A stretch of 64,000 nt of DNA. It comes from Anaerolineales bacterium UBA2200. Lineage in GTDB: Bacteria; Chloroflexota; Anaerolineae; UBA2200. The position numbers were made by a program, and so were the translations under genes. Numbering within the stretch: the first letter of the stretch is position 1; each line of letters starts with the position of its first letter. The stretch is from assembly GCA_002327925.1 (NCBI GenBank), contig DCVA01000024.1:132453-196452 (forward strand), in the 5' to 3' direction. Below, in pieces: positions 17,579 to 26,617 of the stretch. The notes below the pieces were generated by a model, which worked only from the letters and a program-made list of their open reading frames with translations, had not been told where the DNA came from and searched no databases.

Positions 17579-18622
17579 GTGCCCGATTTCGCTCCGCCTG
17601 CCCGGGGCATGGTAGTGACCTGCAAGCCACCAGTCGCAGTCATTGAGAAATCGCACCTTGCCTCCACGGGCAAAAGGCAACGCGCGCTCCTTTATGCCTG
17701 CCTGACCGCGATCCTGTGGGGCACTGCCTATGTGGCCGCCAAGTACGCCTTGCGCGCCCTCGGCCCATTCACTGCTGCGACAGGGCGCTTTGTGCTGGGG
17801 GCAGGGCTGCTGTGGCCGCTGTTGGCCCTGCCGGCCACTCGTAGACCCGGCGATTCCCCCGGTCAGGTCACGCGAAGGATCGATCGACGCGACCGCTTTC
17901 TGGTCGTGGCGATCGGTTTGTTTCAGGTGACTTTCTATTTCGCTCTGCAGTACGTCGGAATGCGATACACCACGGCTGCCAACACAGCTCTCATCGTCAA
18001 CACGCGCCCTGTGTTTGTCGCCCTGCTGTCCGCCGTGTGGCTGCACGAAGGGTTGGGAAGGCGCAAGCTGGCCGGAATCCTGATGGCCTTCCTTGGAGTC
18101 GTGATTCTGACCCTCGGCCAGGGGGGCACGGCCTTTGGATTCTCTGCCGGGCGAGCCCTGGGGGATCTTCTGATTCTGCTCAACGCAGTCAGCGGCGCAA
18201 TCGCGATCATTCTGCTCAAGCGGATGCTCGGGCACTACACTCCCCTGCTCACCGCAGCATATACCACCACGGCCGGTGCCCTGGGGCTGTCTGTTCTCGC
18301 CATCATTGAGATGGCGCGCGGGACCGCAGCGGTAGCCTGGCCGGGCGGATCATTGTCAAGTTGGCTGGCAGTGATATTCATGGCCGTTTTCAATACTGTC
18401 ATACCCTACTTGCTCTGGTACAGTGCATTGTCGGAGCTCAGCACGACTGAGACGACCGTCTTTCTGTACATTACGCCCCTCGTGTCCGTGTTGCTTTCGG
18501 CTGTTTTGCTGGACGAACCGCTGGGCATCGGACTGCTGATCGGCGGGGCGCTGATTCTGGCCGGGGCTTACCGCACCGTGTCCACAGGTCAGGCAAAGCC
18601 GGCAAATCTAGGCCAGCTGTGA
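17579..18622 (+). CDS. EamA/DMT-family transporter, copy 1
   Basis: Up to 347 residues with ten predicted membrane helices in two EamA repeats: one beginning ACLTAILWGTAYVAAKYA, the second after about residue 190. The family moves metabolites, often outwards (amino acids, sugars, nucleosides). GTG 17579 begins 4 bases after the cupin stop; an in-frame ATG at 17609 is a reasonable alternative start because the first 30 residues are hydrophilic and lack family resemblance. A related permease follows directly, so the pair may act together or as overflow valves for the pathway. Confidence 0.87.
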   Translation: MPDFAPPARGMVVTCKPPVAVIEKSHLASTGKRQRALLYACLTAILWGTAYVAAKYALRALGPFTAATGRFVLGAGLLWPLLALPATRRPGDSPGQVTRRIDRRDRFLVVAIGLFQVTFYFALQYVGMRYTTAANTALIVNTRPVFVALLSAVWLHEGLGRRKLAGILMAFLGVVILTLGQGGTAFGFSAGRALGDLLILLNAVSGAIAIILLKRMLGHYTPLLTAAYTTTAGALGLSVLAIIEMARGTAAVAWPGGSLSSWLAVIFMAVFNTVIPYLLWYSALSELSTTETTVFLYITPLVSVLLSAVLLDEPLGIGLLIGGALILAGAYRTVSTGQAKPANLGQL

Positions 18623-18656
18623 GGTGTCTGTGACTGGGCCGAAGGAAAAGCCACCG

Positions 18657-19574
18657 ATGTCTCGCCAGGTTGCTCTGTGGGCCACCGCCGCCTCCATGTT
18701 GTGGGGCGCCTCCTACGTGGCAGCCAAGTATGCGGTGGGCTACATACCGCCCTTCACCGCCGCGGCGTTTCGCTTCGGCGTCGTTGCCGCAATTTGCCTG
18801 CCCCTTCTCTGGTTGACCGGAAAAGGCCAGAAGATTGAGCGCAGCGACTGGCCTGACCTGATCAAGGTAGGTCTTTTCCAGACCTCTATCTACTTCGCCC
18901 TGCAGTATGCAGGCATCAAACTGACCACTGCCTCCAACACATCGGTCATTGTGAATGTGCGGCCCGTCTTTGCAGCAATTCTGTCAGCCATCGTGCTGCA
19001 CGAATCGCTCTCCAAGCGGAAGGCCGCGGGCATCCTGATGGCGTTTGTCGGCGTGCTTGTACTCTCGACCAAGGGTTCGCTATCCGCCTTCTCACTGCAG
19101 TCAGGCCACGTCCTGGGCGACTTTCTGATCCTGCTGAATGCCATCAGTGGAGCCATAGGTTTGGTGGTGAACAAGCGCGTCCTGGACAAGTACAGGCCCT
19201 TCCCGGCAATGGTCTACACCCAGACCATCGGGGCCATCGGGTTGCTGCCTTTTGCTGCCGTGGAAATCGCTTCGCTCGGGAGTCTTCCGCGCGCGCCGGC
19301 CATGCCATGGGTGATGCTGATCTTTCAGGGGGTCTTTTCGACGATTCTGGCGCACATCTACTGGAACCGCGCCCTGGCCCGCCTGGAGGCGTCGCGTGCG
19401 GCTGTGTTCATCTACATCGCTCCCCTGACCACCAGCGTGCTGTCCTGGCTCGTGCTTCGTGAGCCGCTTGGTGCGGCGTTCTTCTTCGGCGCAGTGCTGG
19501 TGCTGGTTGGAGCATACCTGACATCATCGGCGAAGAATGGAAAGAACCATCTCACGATAAGGAGTAGCGCGTAA
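18657..19574 (+). CDS. EamA/DMT-family transporter, copy 2
   Basis: A 305-residue ten-helix membrane protein paralogous to the preceding gene: MLWGASYVAAKYAVGYIPPF matches its first helix and NTSVIVNVRPVFAAILSA its third to fourth. ATG 18657 is chosen because AAGGAAAAG lies 7 bases upstream; a GTG at 18624 is in frame but has no ribosome binding site. It ends one base before the transketolase gene. Tandem EamA genes are seen in many clusters; the solute moved is not known. Confidence 0.87.
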   Translation: MSRQVALWATAASMLWGASYVAAKYAVGYIPPFTAAAFRFGVVAAICLPLLWLTGKGQKIERSDWPDLIKVGLFQTSIYFALQYAGIKLTTASNTSVIVNVRPVFAAILSAIVLHESLSKRKAAGILMAFVGVLVLSTKGSLSAFSLQSGHVLGDFLILLNAISGAIGLVVNKRVLDKYRPFPAMVYTQTIGAIGLLPFAAVEIASLGSLPRAPAMPWVMLIFQGVFSTILAHIYWNRALARLEASRAAVFIYIAPLTTSVLSWLVLREPLGAAFFFGAVLVLVGAYLTSSAKNGKNHLTIRSSA

Positions 19575-19575
19575 C

Positions 19576-20439
19576 ATGCCACCACAAGCCCACACCGCAA
19601 ATGCGGGACTCGACACGCACGACATGACACGGCTGCAGGGCGAGGCCCTGGCGATCCGCCGCCTCGTACTCAAGACGCTGAACAAGAGCCAGGCAGGACA
19701 CCCTGGCGGATCCCTGTCCGCGGTGGAGATACTGACCTCCCTCTATTTCCAAGTCATGCGCATTGATCCGGCTCAGCCCAACTGGCCTGAGCGCGACCGG
19801 TTTGTCCTTTCCAAGGGCCATGCCTCCCCTGTCTACTACGCCACCCTGGCCCGGCGAGGCTACTTTCCTGAGACGGAACTGGCCACGCACGACACGCTGA
19901 ATTCACGGTTGCAGGGCCACCCGGATATGCGCAAGACTCCTGGCGTCGATATGTCCTCTGGCTCCCTGGGCCAGGGATTGAGCGTTTGCGTAGGACTCGC
20001 CCTGGGCGCCAAGATGGCCGGACACGCCTATCGCGTCTATTGTATGCTGGGGGATGGAGAGTGCCAGGAGGGCCAGGTCTGGGAAGCTGCCATGTCCGCG
20101 CCCAAGTTCGGCCTGGACAACCTCACGGCCATAGTCGACTGGAATCGGCTGCAACTGATGGGCACGGTCGATGAGATCATGCCTACCCATTCGTTGCCAG
20201 GGCTGTGGCGTGAGATGGGTTGGGAGGTGCTCGAGGTCGACGGTCACGACTTGATGGCACTGGTCAAGGTCCTGCAGGCCCCGCATTCTGCGGGCAAGCC
20301 GCTTGCCCTGCTGGCACATACGGTGAAGGGGAAGGGCGTGTCGTTCATGGAGAATCGCGTCGAGTGGCATGCCAAACCCGTATCCGGAGAGGATCTCAAG
20401 CAAGCACTTGATGAACTATCCCAGGAGGGTGCACAATGA
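19576..20439 (+). CDS. Split transketolase, N-terminal (ThDP-binding) subunit, pair 1
   Basis: A 287-residue subunit with the ThDP pyrophosphate site: SQAGHPGGSLSAVEIL, LSKGHASPVYYA and the GDGECQEGQVWEA metal-binding motif near residue 160. Transketolase moves two-carbon ketol units between sugar phosphates. In split enzymes this half pairs with the C-terminal subunit, here encoded with a 4-base ATGA overlap. AAGGAG precedes ATG 19576. A second, more distant pair lies at 23019-24838. Their presence in a catabolic island suggests the pathway ends in pentose-phosphate-type intermediates or uses ketol transfer. Confidence 0.94.
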   Translation: MPPQAHTANAGLDTHDMTRLQGEALAIRRLVLKTLNKSQAGHPGGSLSAVEILTSLYFQVMRIDPAQPNWPERDRFVLSKGHASPVYYATLARRGYFPETELATHDTLNSRLQGHPDMRKTPGVDMSSGSLGQGLSVCVGLALGAKMAGHAYRVYCMLGDGECQEGQVWEAAMSAPKFGLDNLTAIVDWNRLQLMGTVDEIMPTHSLPGLWREMGWEVLEVDGHDLMALVKVLQAPHSAGKPLALLAHTVKGKGVSFMENRVEWHAKPVSGEDLKQALDELSQEGAQ

Positions 20440-21416
20440 GCCAGGTGGACTTGTCATCCGGATGCGGTCCGACCATCGCTTGCCGCGAAGCCTTTGGTCA
20501 GGCACTGTTGGAGCTCGGGCGGGAGGTACCCAATCTATTGGTGCTTGATGCCGACCTCGGATCGTCAACTCGCGCCTCGGTGTTTGCCAGCGAATTCCCG
20601 GAGCGATTCATCCAGGTAGGCATCGCCGAGCAGAATATGGTGGGTATGGCCGCGGGCCTTGCTCTGGCCGGGTGGATCCCTGTGACCAGCACGTTGGCTT
20701 GCTTCGCCTCCAAACGCGCTCTCGACCAGGTGCGTGCGTCCGTTGCCCAGCCCAACCTGAACGTCAAGATCACAGGCGGGTACAGCGGAATTCTGGCAGG
20801 CAAAACGGGAATCACTCACCAGTCGATTGAGGACCTGGCCATCTTCCGGGCAATGCCCCAGATGACCGTACTGGCGCCATCCGACGGGATCGAAACTCGC
20901 GCTGCCATACGTGCTGCAGTTGAGTATCGCGGTCCCGTGTACATTCGTCTCACCCGCGATCCCATGCCAACAGTAATGCCGCCCGATTATGTCTTTCATA
21001 TCGGCAAGGCGGTTCCGATGCGTTCCGGCTCAGACGTCGCGCTGCTCAGCACCGGCTGGATGTTACTGCCCACGCTCGAAGCAGCCACCATTCTGTCGGG
21101 TGAGGGCGTCCAGGCTACAGTATTGCATCTGCCTTCGCTGAAACCATTCGACGCCGAGGCCGTCGTGGAGGTGGCACGTCACACAGGCGCTGTCGTGACC
21201 GTGGAGGACCACTCGATCCTCGGAGGACTCGGGGCAGCGGTGGCGGAGATTCTCTCCGAAAGAATGCCCACCTGGATGCGCCGTGTGGGAATCTGCGACT
21301 GCTACGCCGAATCGGCACCCAACGAGGACCTGCTCACCAAGTACGGGCTGACGCCGGCCAACATAGCAGCCCAGGCCCGCGAGCTGCTGGCCTCCCGCAC
21401 AGCCTCGAGGGCCTGA
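20436..21416 (+). CDS. Split transketolase, C-terminal subunit, pair 1
   Basis: A 326-residue subunit holding the pyrimidine-binding domain (LLVLDADLGSSTRASVF, FIQVGIAEQNMVGMAAGLA with the conserved Glu that activates ThDP) and the C-terminal transketolase domain (VVTVEDHSILGGLGAAVAE). It overlaps the N-terminal subunit by four bases, consistent with equal synthesis of an alpha2beta2 enzyme. It is followed after 18 bases by a cyclase-family gene. Confidence 0.94.
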   Translation: MSQVDLSSGCGPTIACREAFGQALLELGREVPNLLVLDADLGSSTRASVFASEFPERFIQVGIAEQNMVGMAAGLALAGWIPVTSTLACFASKRALDQVRASVAQPNLNVKITGGYSGILAGKTGITHQSIEDLAIFRAMPQMTVLAPSDGIETRAAIRAAVEYRGPVYIRLTRDPMPTVMPPDYVFHIGKAVPMRSGSDVALLSTGWMLLPTLEAATILSGEGVQATVLHLPSLKPFDAEAVVEVARHTGAVVTVEDHSILGGLGAAVAEILSERMPTWMRRVGICDCYAESAPNEDLLTKYGLTPANIAAQARELLASRTASRA

Positions 21417-21434
21417 TCTCGAAAGGAGTGTACC

Positions 21435-22130
21435 ATGACAGCCAAAGCCACGTCCAGCGCCTTCGGTAAGCGCATCATCGACCTGAGCCTGACGGTAGAA
21501 AACGGAACTAAAGGCCCGCCCTCTACTGGAGCGCAAGTGGAGCTCACGCCGGCCCGACGCGGCCCAGGCCACTGGCAAGCGAGCTCATGGAAAGGACCGG
21601 TGCACACGGGATCGCACGTGGACTCTCCCAGGCACGTGGTGGCGGGAGCGCCCCTTCTGGCAGAAATCCCTCTCGAACGCGTGATTGGCAGGGCGGTTGT
21701 TTTCCACCTGCCAGGCACACAGGCCAACCACGGCATCACCACCGAGGAGCTCAAGGACTGCAATGTCCCCGTCGGTCGTGGGGACATCGTTCTGGTTCAC
21801 AGTGGCTGGTCGGACAGGATGTGGGGTAAGCCCGAGTTCTTCACGGAATCGCCCTGGCTCACGCCCGAGGCGGCTGCCTGGCTCGTCCAGTTCGGCCCTA
21901 AAGCGATCGGCTTTGACTTTTCCGAAGAGTACATTGCTGGGCGTTCGGCGGACTTTACCTCAGAGGATTTCGTTACCCATCGGGCCATCCTGGGCCAGGG
22001 CGTCATCATTATGGAAGGTCTCACCAATCTGGCTGAGCTGCCCGCGACGGGCGCAGAGTTCTTCGCTCCTTTCTTCAAATTGGCCGCAGAAGGCGCGCCA
22101 GCGCGATTCTTCGCCCTGGTGGAGGACTAG
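21435..22130 (+). CDS. Cyclase-family (kynurenine-formamidase-like) metal hydrolase
   Basis: A 231-residue protein with the family zinc motif HTGSHVDSPRHV (HxGTHxDxPxH pattern) near residue 57 and a later conserved segment FDFSEEY. Members hydrolyse formyl-kynurenine, isatin or other cyclic amides and lactones. The setting here, between transketolase and an SDR, fits hydrolysis of a sugar-derived lactone or amide rather than tryptophan breakdown, but that is inference. AAAGGAG precedes ATG 21435. The stop codon abuts the next start. Confidence 0.87.
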   Translation: MTAKATSSAFGKRIIDLSLTVENGTKGPPSTGAQVELTPARRGPGHWQASSWKGPVHTGSHVDSPRHVVAGAPLLAEIPLERVIGRAVVFHLPGTQANHGITTEELKDCNVPVGRGDIVLVHSGWSDRMWGKPEFFTESPWLTPEAAAWLVQFGPKAIGFDFSEEYIAGRSADFTSEDFVTHRAILGQGVIIMEGLTNLAELPATGAEFFAPFFKLAAEGAPARFFALVED

Positions 22131-22964
22131 ATGGACGCGGAGTATCTGAACCGCCTCTTTGGCATGGACGGCAAGGTCGCAGTTGTCACCGGCGGGGGCG
22201 GCATCCTGTGCGGAACGATGTGCCGAGCATTCGCCCGCCTCGGAGCCAGGGTAGCGATCCTCGACATGAACCCGGCGGCAGCAGAGGCGGTCGCCGCTGG
22301 CATAGCGGCCGAGGGAAACGAGGCGCTCGCTGTGCAGGCGAACGTACTGGAGGCGGAGAGCCTCAACACTGCCCTAGCTCAGATCCTGGAGCGGTACGGA
22401 CGTGTGGATATCCTGGTCAACGGCGCGGGAGGCAACCGCAGGGAGGCTACGACCTCGCCGGATCTATCCTTCTTCGACCTGCCCAGGGACGCTTTCCAAT
22501 GGGTATTCAATCTCAATTTGATGGGCACCCTTCTGTCTACTCAGGCGTTTGGACGTCAGATGGTCAAGCAGGACGCCGGGGCAATCCTCAACATCGCCTC
22601 GCTGAGCGGGCTCAGGCCTCTCACTAATGTGGGAGCTTACTCGGCCGCTAAAGCAGCAGTCATCAATTTCACTCAGTGGATGGCGGTTCACTTCTCCACG
22701 CACTACTCCAAGAACGTGCGCATCAACGCTCTGGCCCCCGGCTTTTTTCTGACCGAGCAGAACCGTTTCTTGATGACCGATGCACAGACGGGAGAACTGA
22801 CCAAGCGAGGTCAGTCCGTCGTCGACCATACCCCGCAGGCCCACTTGGGCGATCCAGAGGACCTGCTTGGTGCCGCCGTGTGGCTGCTGTCTCCCAGCGC
22901 GGCTTTTGTGCATGGTAGCGTGGTCACGGTCGACGGGGGTTTCATGGCCTTTGCCGGAGTGTAG
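22131..22964 (+). CDS. Short-chain dehydrogenase/reductase, mannonate-oxidoreductase-like
   Basis: A 277-residue SDR. The cofactor loop is VTGGGGILCGTMC, the N-A-G motif is NGAGG, and the catalytic set is Ser in IASLSG and Tyr-Lys in AYSAAKAA. The TGGGGxLC form and the extended loop containing FFDLPRDAFQWVFNLN resemble SDRs annotated as D-mannonate/fructuronate oxidoreductases, so the likely chemistry is NAD-linked oxidation or reduction of a sugar acid. It starts on the base after the cyclase stop. Exact substrate unknown. Confidence 0.87.
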   Translation: MDAEYLNRLFGMDGKVAVVTGGGGILCGTMCRAFARLGARVAILDMNPAAAEAVAAGIAAEGNEALAVQANVLEAESLNTALAQILERYGRVDILVNGAGGNRREATTSPDLSFFDLPRDAFQWVFNLNLMGTLLSTQAFGRQMVKQDAGAILNIASLSGLRPLTNVGAYSAAKAAVINFTQWMAVHFSTHYSKNVRINALAPGFFLTEQNRFLMTDAQTGELTKRGQSVVDHTPQAHLGDPEDLLGAAVWLLSPSAAFVHGSVVTVDGGFMAFAGV

Positions 22965-23018
22965 CGAATCCCGGTCGAAGATGCTAGCTCGGAACAGGGG
23001 AGGTACGCGAGAACCACT

Positions 23019-23894
23019 ATGGTTTACCATTCGGACGAACTCGTCGCAGCACTGGCGGAGAGAGCGGCCCAGCTGAGACGGACAGCGATCGAAATGATCT
23101 ACTGTGCCCAGTCTGGTCACCCGGGCGGGTCACTGTCGGCGGCCGATCTGCTCACCGCCCTCCTATTCCACAAGATGCGTTTGGATCCAGCCAATCCGGG
23201 CTGGCCCGAACGCGACCGCTTGATACTGTCCAAAGGTCATGCCGCGCCTCTCCTGTACGCAGCACTGGCGCAACGCGGCTTCTTTCCCATCGAAGAGCTA
23301 AAAACGCTGCGTCAGCTCGATAGCCGCCTGCAGGGGCATCCCGACCGACTCAAGACGCCGGGGGTGGACATGACGGCGGGCGCTCTGGGACACGGCCTGG
23401 CCATTGGCGCCGGCCTGGCGCTTTCCGCGCGCCTGGACAACCAGACCTTCCGGACATACGTCGTGTTGGGCGACGGGGAGTTGCAGGCAGGCGTGATCTG
23501 GGAGGGAGCTCTTTTCGCTGCCAAGTACCATCTGGACAACATCACCGTTATCGTGGACCTTAACGGCGTACAACTCGATGGGCCGGTGCGGGATATCATG
23601 CCTATTGAGCCCATCGTGGACAAGTGGCGCTCGTTTGGCTGGTATGTGATTGAGATTCATGGCCACAACATGCGCCAGATCATCGATGCGCTCGACGAGG
23701 CCGATGACATACACGGTCAGCCAACGGTGATCATTGCCCACACCACGAAGGGCAAGGGAGTCTCTTTCATGGAGAATCAGTGCACCTGGCACGGGCGTGC
23801 ACCCTCGCCGGAGCAATGCCAGCAGGCCATCTGCGAACTGGCAGTCAGCCCCGACGCGGCGGATGCTGCAGGGCCAGCGGGGGGAGGGCAGTAA
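23019..23894 (+). CDS. Split transketolase, N-terminal (ThDP-binding) subunit, pair 2
   Basis: A 291-residue paralogue of the gene at 19576 with the same motifs: SGHPGGSLSAADLL, LSKGHAAPLLYA and GDGELQAGVIWEG. In the last motif the usual Glu-Cys-Gln-Glu-Gly reads Glu-Leu-Gln-Ala-Gly, a change at the metal/ThDP site worth noting. The C-terminus is a low-complexity Ala/Gly tail. ATG 23019 lies 54 bases after the SDR. Sequence distance from pair 1 suggests a different donor or acceptor rather than a recent copy. Confidence 0.92.
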   Translation: MVYHSDELVAALAERAAQLRRTAIEMIYCAQSGHPGGSLSAADLLTALLFHKMRLDPANPGWPERDRLILSKGHAAPLLYAALAQRGFFPIEELKTLRQLDSRLQGHPDRLKTPGVDMTAGALGHGLAIGAGLALSARLDNQTFRTYVVLGDGELQAGVIWEGALFAAKYHLDNITVIVDLNGVQLDGPVRDIMPIEPIVDKWRSFGWYVIEIHGHNMRQIIDALDEADDIHGQPTVIIAHTTKGKGVSFMENQCTWHGRAPSPEQCQQAICELAVSPDAADAAGPAGGGQ

Positions 23895-23896
23895 TC

Positions 23897-24838
23897 GTGG
23901 CTGACAGAGTATCGATGCGTGCCGCCTACGGCCAAGCTTTGCAGGCCTACGGTGCGCTCAACCCAAAGGTCGTCGTCCTTGATGCAGACGTCTCAGCATC
24001 CACTCAGTCCAGCCATTTTGGAAAAGCCTTCCCGGAACGCTTCTTCGATGTCGGTGTCGCCGAGGCGGGGATGGTGGACCTGGCAGTAGGGCTTGCGCTG
24101 GGCGGCAAGATCCCCTTTGTCAATACGTTCGCCTTTCTCCTCACCCTGAGAGCGGCGGAACAGATCCGCACCTGCGTGGCCTATGCGCGCACCAACGTCA
24201 AGCTGGTGGGAGCCTATGGCGGTCTCTCAGACTCCTTTGACGGGCCCACCCACCATGCCATTTGTGACATAGCCGTGATGCGCTCCATGCCCAACCTCAC
24301 CGTTGTGGTTGCGGCCGATGCCGTGGAGGTCGCCCGTTTGGTGCCCATTGTGGCAGAGCACGACGGTCCGGTTTACCTGCGCGTGAGCCGCGCCGACGTC
24401 CCAAATGTGTTCGGAGACAACTACACGCCTCAACTGGGCAAAGGCACAGTACTACGTGACGGAGGCGACGTAACGCTCGTAGCCACCGGCGTGATGGTCG
24501 AGCGAACCATGCGCGCAGCCGACAGACTCCTTGCGCAAGGTACCCGTGCCCGCGTGCTCGCTCTGCACACTATCAAGCCTCTGGATCGTGAGCTCCTGCT
24601 GGCAGCCGCCGCCGACACGAAGGCAGTAGTTACGGTAGAGGAGCATTCGGTAATAGGCGGACTGGGTAGCGCCGTGGCCGAGCTCTTGAGTGCCGAAGCT
24701 CCAGTGCCAGTCCAGCGAGTGGGCCTGGCTGACTGTTTCGCCGAGACTGGTCCATACGACGCGCTTCTCGACCGCTATGGAATGTCCGTCGACGACATCA
24801 CGGCGGCTGCCCACAGGGCCATCGCGCTGCGAAGGTAG
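23897..24838 (+). CDS. Split transketolase, C-terminal subunit, pair 2
   Basis: A 313-residue partner of the preceding gene. It has VVVLDADVSASTQSSHF, the ThDP-activating Glu in FFDVGVAEAGMVDLAVG (where most family members have AEQNM), and VVTVEEHSVIGGLGSAVAE. GTG 23897, two bases after the previous stop, follows GGGAGGG. It is the last gene of the catabolic island; 140 bases then separate it from a sensor kinase. Confidence 0.92.
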   Translation: MADRVSMRAAYGQALQAYGALNPKVVVLDADVSASTQSSHFGKAFPERFFDVGVAEAGMVDLAVGLALGGKIPFVNTFAFLLTLRAAEQIRTCVAYARTNVKLVGAYGGLSDSFDGPTHHAICDIAVMRSMPNLTVVVAADAVEVARLVPIVAEHDGPVYLRVSRADVPNVFGDNYTPQLGKGTVLRDGGDVTLVATGVMVERTMRAADRLLAQGTRARVLALHTIKPLDRELLLAAAADTKAVVTVEEHSVIGGLGSAVAELLSAEAPVPVQRVGLADCFAETGPYDALLDRYGMSVDDITAAAHRAIALRR

Positions 24839-24978
24839 CATGGCGTAGCCTTGAGCGTGGTGGGGCAAGTGGCCGCTTGCACCGGCGTCCACTCGTTCCG
24901 GGAATCAGCTCCGGCCCTGTCGATTGACAGTCAGCCACGTGTGCTGTATTCTTGCTGCACCACCCCGTAGAGCCGGGT

Positions 24979-26577
24979 ATGCACAAGACCCATCGAGCGA
25001 GTGGAACGATGGAAGAGTATCTGCTGCGGCAGCGTGACTATCTTCTGAGCATTAGCCGGGCCATGACGGCGCGGCTCGACCTTGCCCCTTTGCTGCAGCT
25101 CATCATCAGCAAGGCGGTCGAGATGCTCGGCGGTGAGGCCGGGCTCATCGCCCTCCGGGATCGTGACGACCGCTTCCACGTGCGCGCTTCCTATGGTCTG
25201 CCTGCCTCCGCCCTCAGAGCCGATAGCGGCCAACTGCAGATGCTGCTTGCCCCGTTGTTGACCAACTTACCCCTGAGCGGCTCACGCTGGCCCCTCTCGG
25301 ATCTCTACGGTCGCCTTCCTCTGGTAGCCGCCGCGCTGGGGCTGAACCTCCGGCAGGTGGTTGGCCTCCCTCTCCTTCTGGAAGAACAGCTCATCGGAGT
25401 GATTTACGTCTTCCGCACCCGGGATGCGGCTTTCTCCAGCGATGACCGCCTCGTCCTGTCAAGTTTCGGCGATCAGGCCGCCATCGCCGTGCGCAATGCC
25501 ACTCTATACCAGCGGCTGGCTGAAGAGAAAGATCGACTCAACGCAATCATCGAGCATAGCGCCGACGGAGTGCTCATCGTGGACGCCGACTGCCGGGTCG
25601 AGACGATCAATCGCAAGCTCGCCGAGATCACTGGCTGGGAACCCGAAGAAGCGGTTGGACACCCGTGCAGCAAAGTGCTATCCCTGCGCAACGCCCAGGG
25701 CAACGACGTGTGCGCTCAGGCATGTCCCTTGCGTTCTCTCAGCGAGAACGACACCTTTCTGGCAGAGGGCGACATCATTCGCGCCGACGGGCAGAGGACC
25801 GCCGTCTCGATCACCTACTCGCCTCTGTACGATCAGGATGGAGAGCTTGCCCATATAGTTGGCAGTGTGCACGATGTCTCGCGTTTTCGAGAGGCTCAGG
25901 AGATGAAATCGATGTTCATCTCGGTCATCTCCCACGAGCTCAAGACCCCTGTAGCCCTGATCAAGGGCTACGCCAACACTCTACGACGCGAGGACGCCAG
26001 GTGGGACGCCGCCACAGTGCGCGAGAGTCTCACCATCATCGAGGAAGAGAGCGACAGGCTCGACCGATTGATCAACGACCTGCTGCAGGCCTCTCGCATC
26101 CAGGCCGGCACGCTCAAGCTGGAGACGGGGGACGTCTCCATTCCCAGACTGGCCGGGAAACTGGCTGACCGCTTTCGCGTACATGCGGGCAAGCATGACC
26201 TCAGGCTGGACTTCCCGGCTGACTTTCCCCCCTTGCTGGCTGATGAGGAACGTCTGCAACAGGTGTTCTCCAACCTGGTGAACAATGCCATCAAGTACTC
26301 GCCTGAGGGCAGTACGGTCACCGTCGGTGGCAGGCCGCTTGGCGACCAGGCCGAGTTCTGGGTCACAGACCAGGGCATAGGTATCTCGCCTGACGATCAG
26401 GCGCGGCTCTTTGAGCCTTTCTACAGAGTAGAGTCGGGACTTGGCAGGCGCACACAGGGCGTGGGCCTCGGGCTCTATCTGTGCCGGGCCATCGTTGAGG
26501 CACACGGCGGTCGCATCTGGGTGCAGAGCGAACTAGGCCATGGCTCAACCTTCCGCTTCACCCTGCCTCTGCGCTGA
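24979..26577 (+). CDS. Sensor histidine kinase with GAF and PAS domains
   Basis: About 532 residues with no membrane helix, so a cytoplasmic sensor. Order: GAF domain (about 20-170), PAS domain (about 190-300), dimerisation helix with ISHELKTPVALIKGYA (phospho-His near 317), and catalytic domain with VNNAIKYSPEGS, TDQGIGIS and GVGLGLYLC. The PAS domain carries Cys in GHPCSKVL and DVCAQACPL, a pattern found in many PAS domains that might sense redox state or metal. The start is uncertain: ATG 24979 and ATG 25009 are both possible. It forms a pair with the regulator 40 bases downstream. Confidence 0.92.
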   Translation: MHKTHRASGTMEEYLLRQRDYLLSISRAMTARLDLAPLLQLIISKAVEMLGGEAGLIALRDRDDRFHVRASYGLPASALRADSGQLQMLLAPLLTNLPLSGSRWPLSDLYGRLPLVAAALGLNLRQVVGLPLLLEEQLIGVIYVFRTRDAAFSSDDRLVLSSFGDQAAIAVRNATLYQRLAEEKDRLNAIIEHSADGVLIVDADCRVETINRKLAEITGWEPEEAVGHPCSKVLSLRNAQGNDVCAQACPLRSLSENDTFLAEGDIIRADGQRTAVSITYSPLYDQDGELAHIVGSVHDVSRFREAQEMKSMFISVISHELKTPVALIKGYANTLRREDARWDAATVRESLTIIEEESDRLDRLINDLLQASRIQAGTLKLETGDVSIPRLAGKLADRFRVHAGKHDLRLDFPADFPPLLADEERLQQVFSNLVNNAIKYSPEGSTVTVGGRPLGDQAEFWVTDQGIGISPDDQARLFEPFYRVESGLGRRTQGVGLGLYLCRAIVEAHGGRIWVQSELGHGSTFRFTLPLR

Positions 26578-26617
26578 GGAAAACGATGCGCGCCAGAGAA
26601 TCCGAAGGAGCAGGCCC

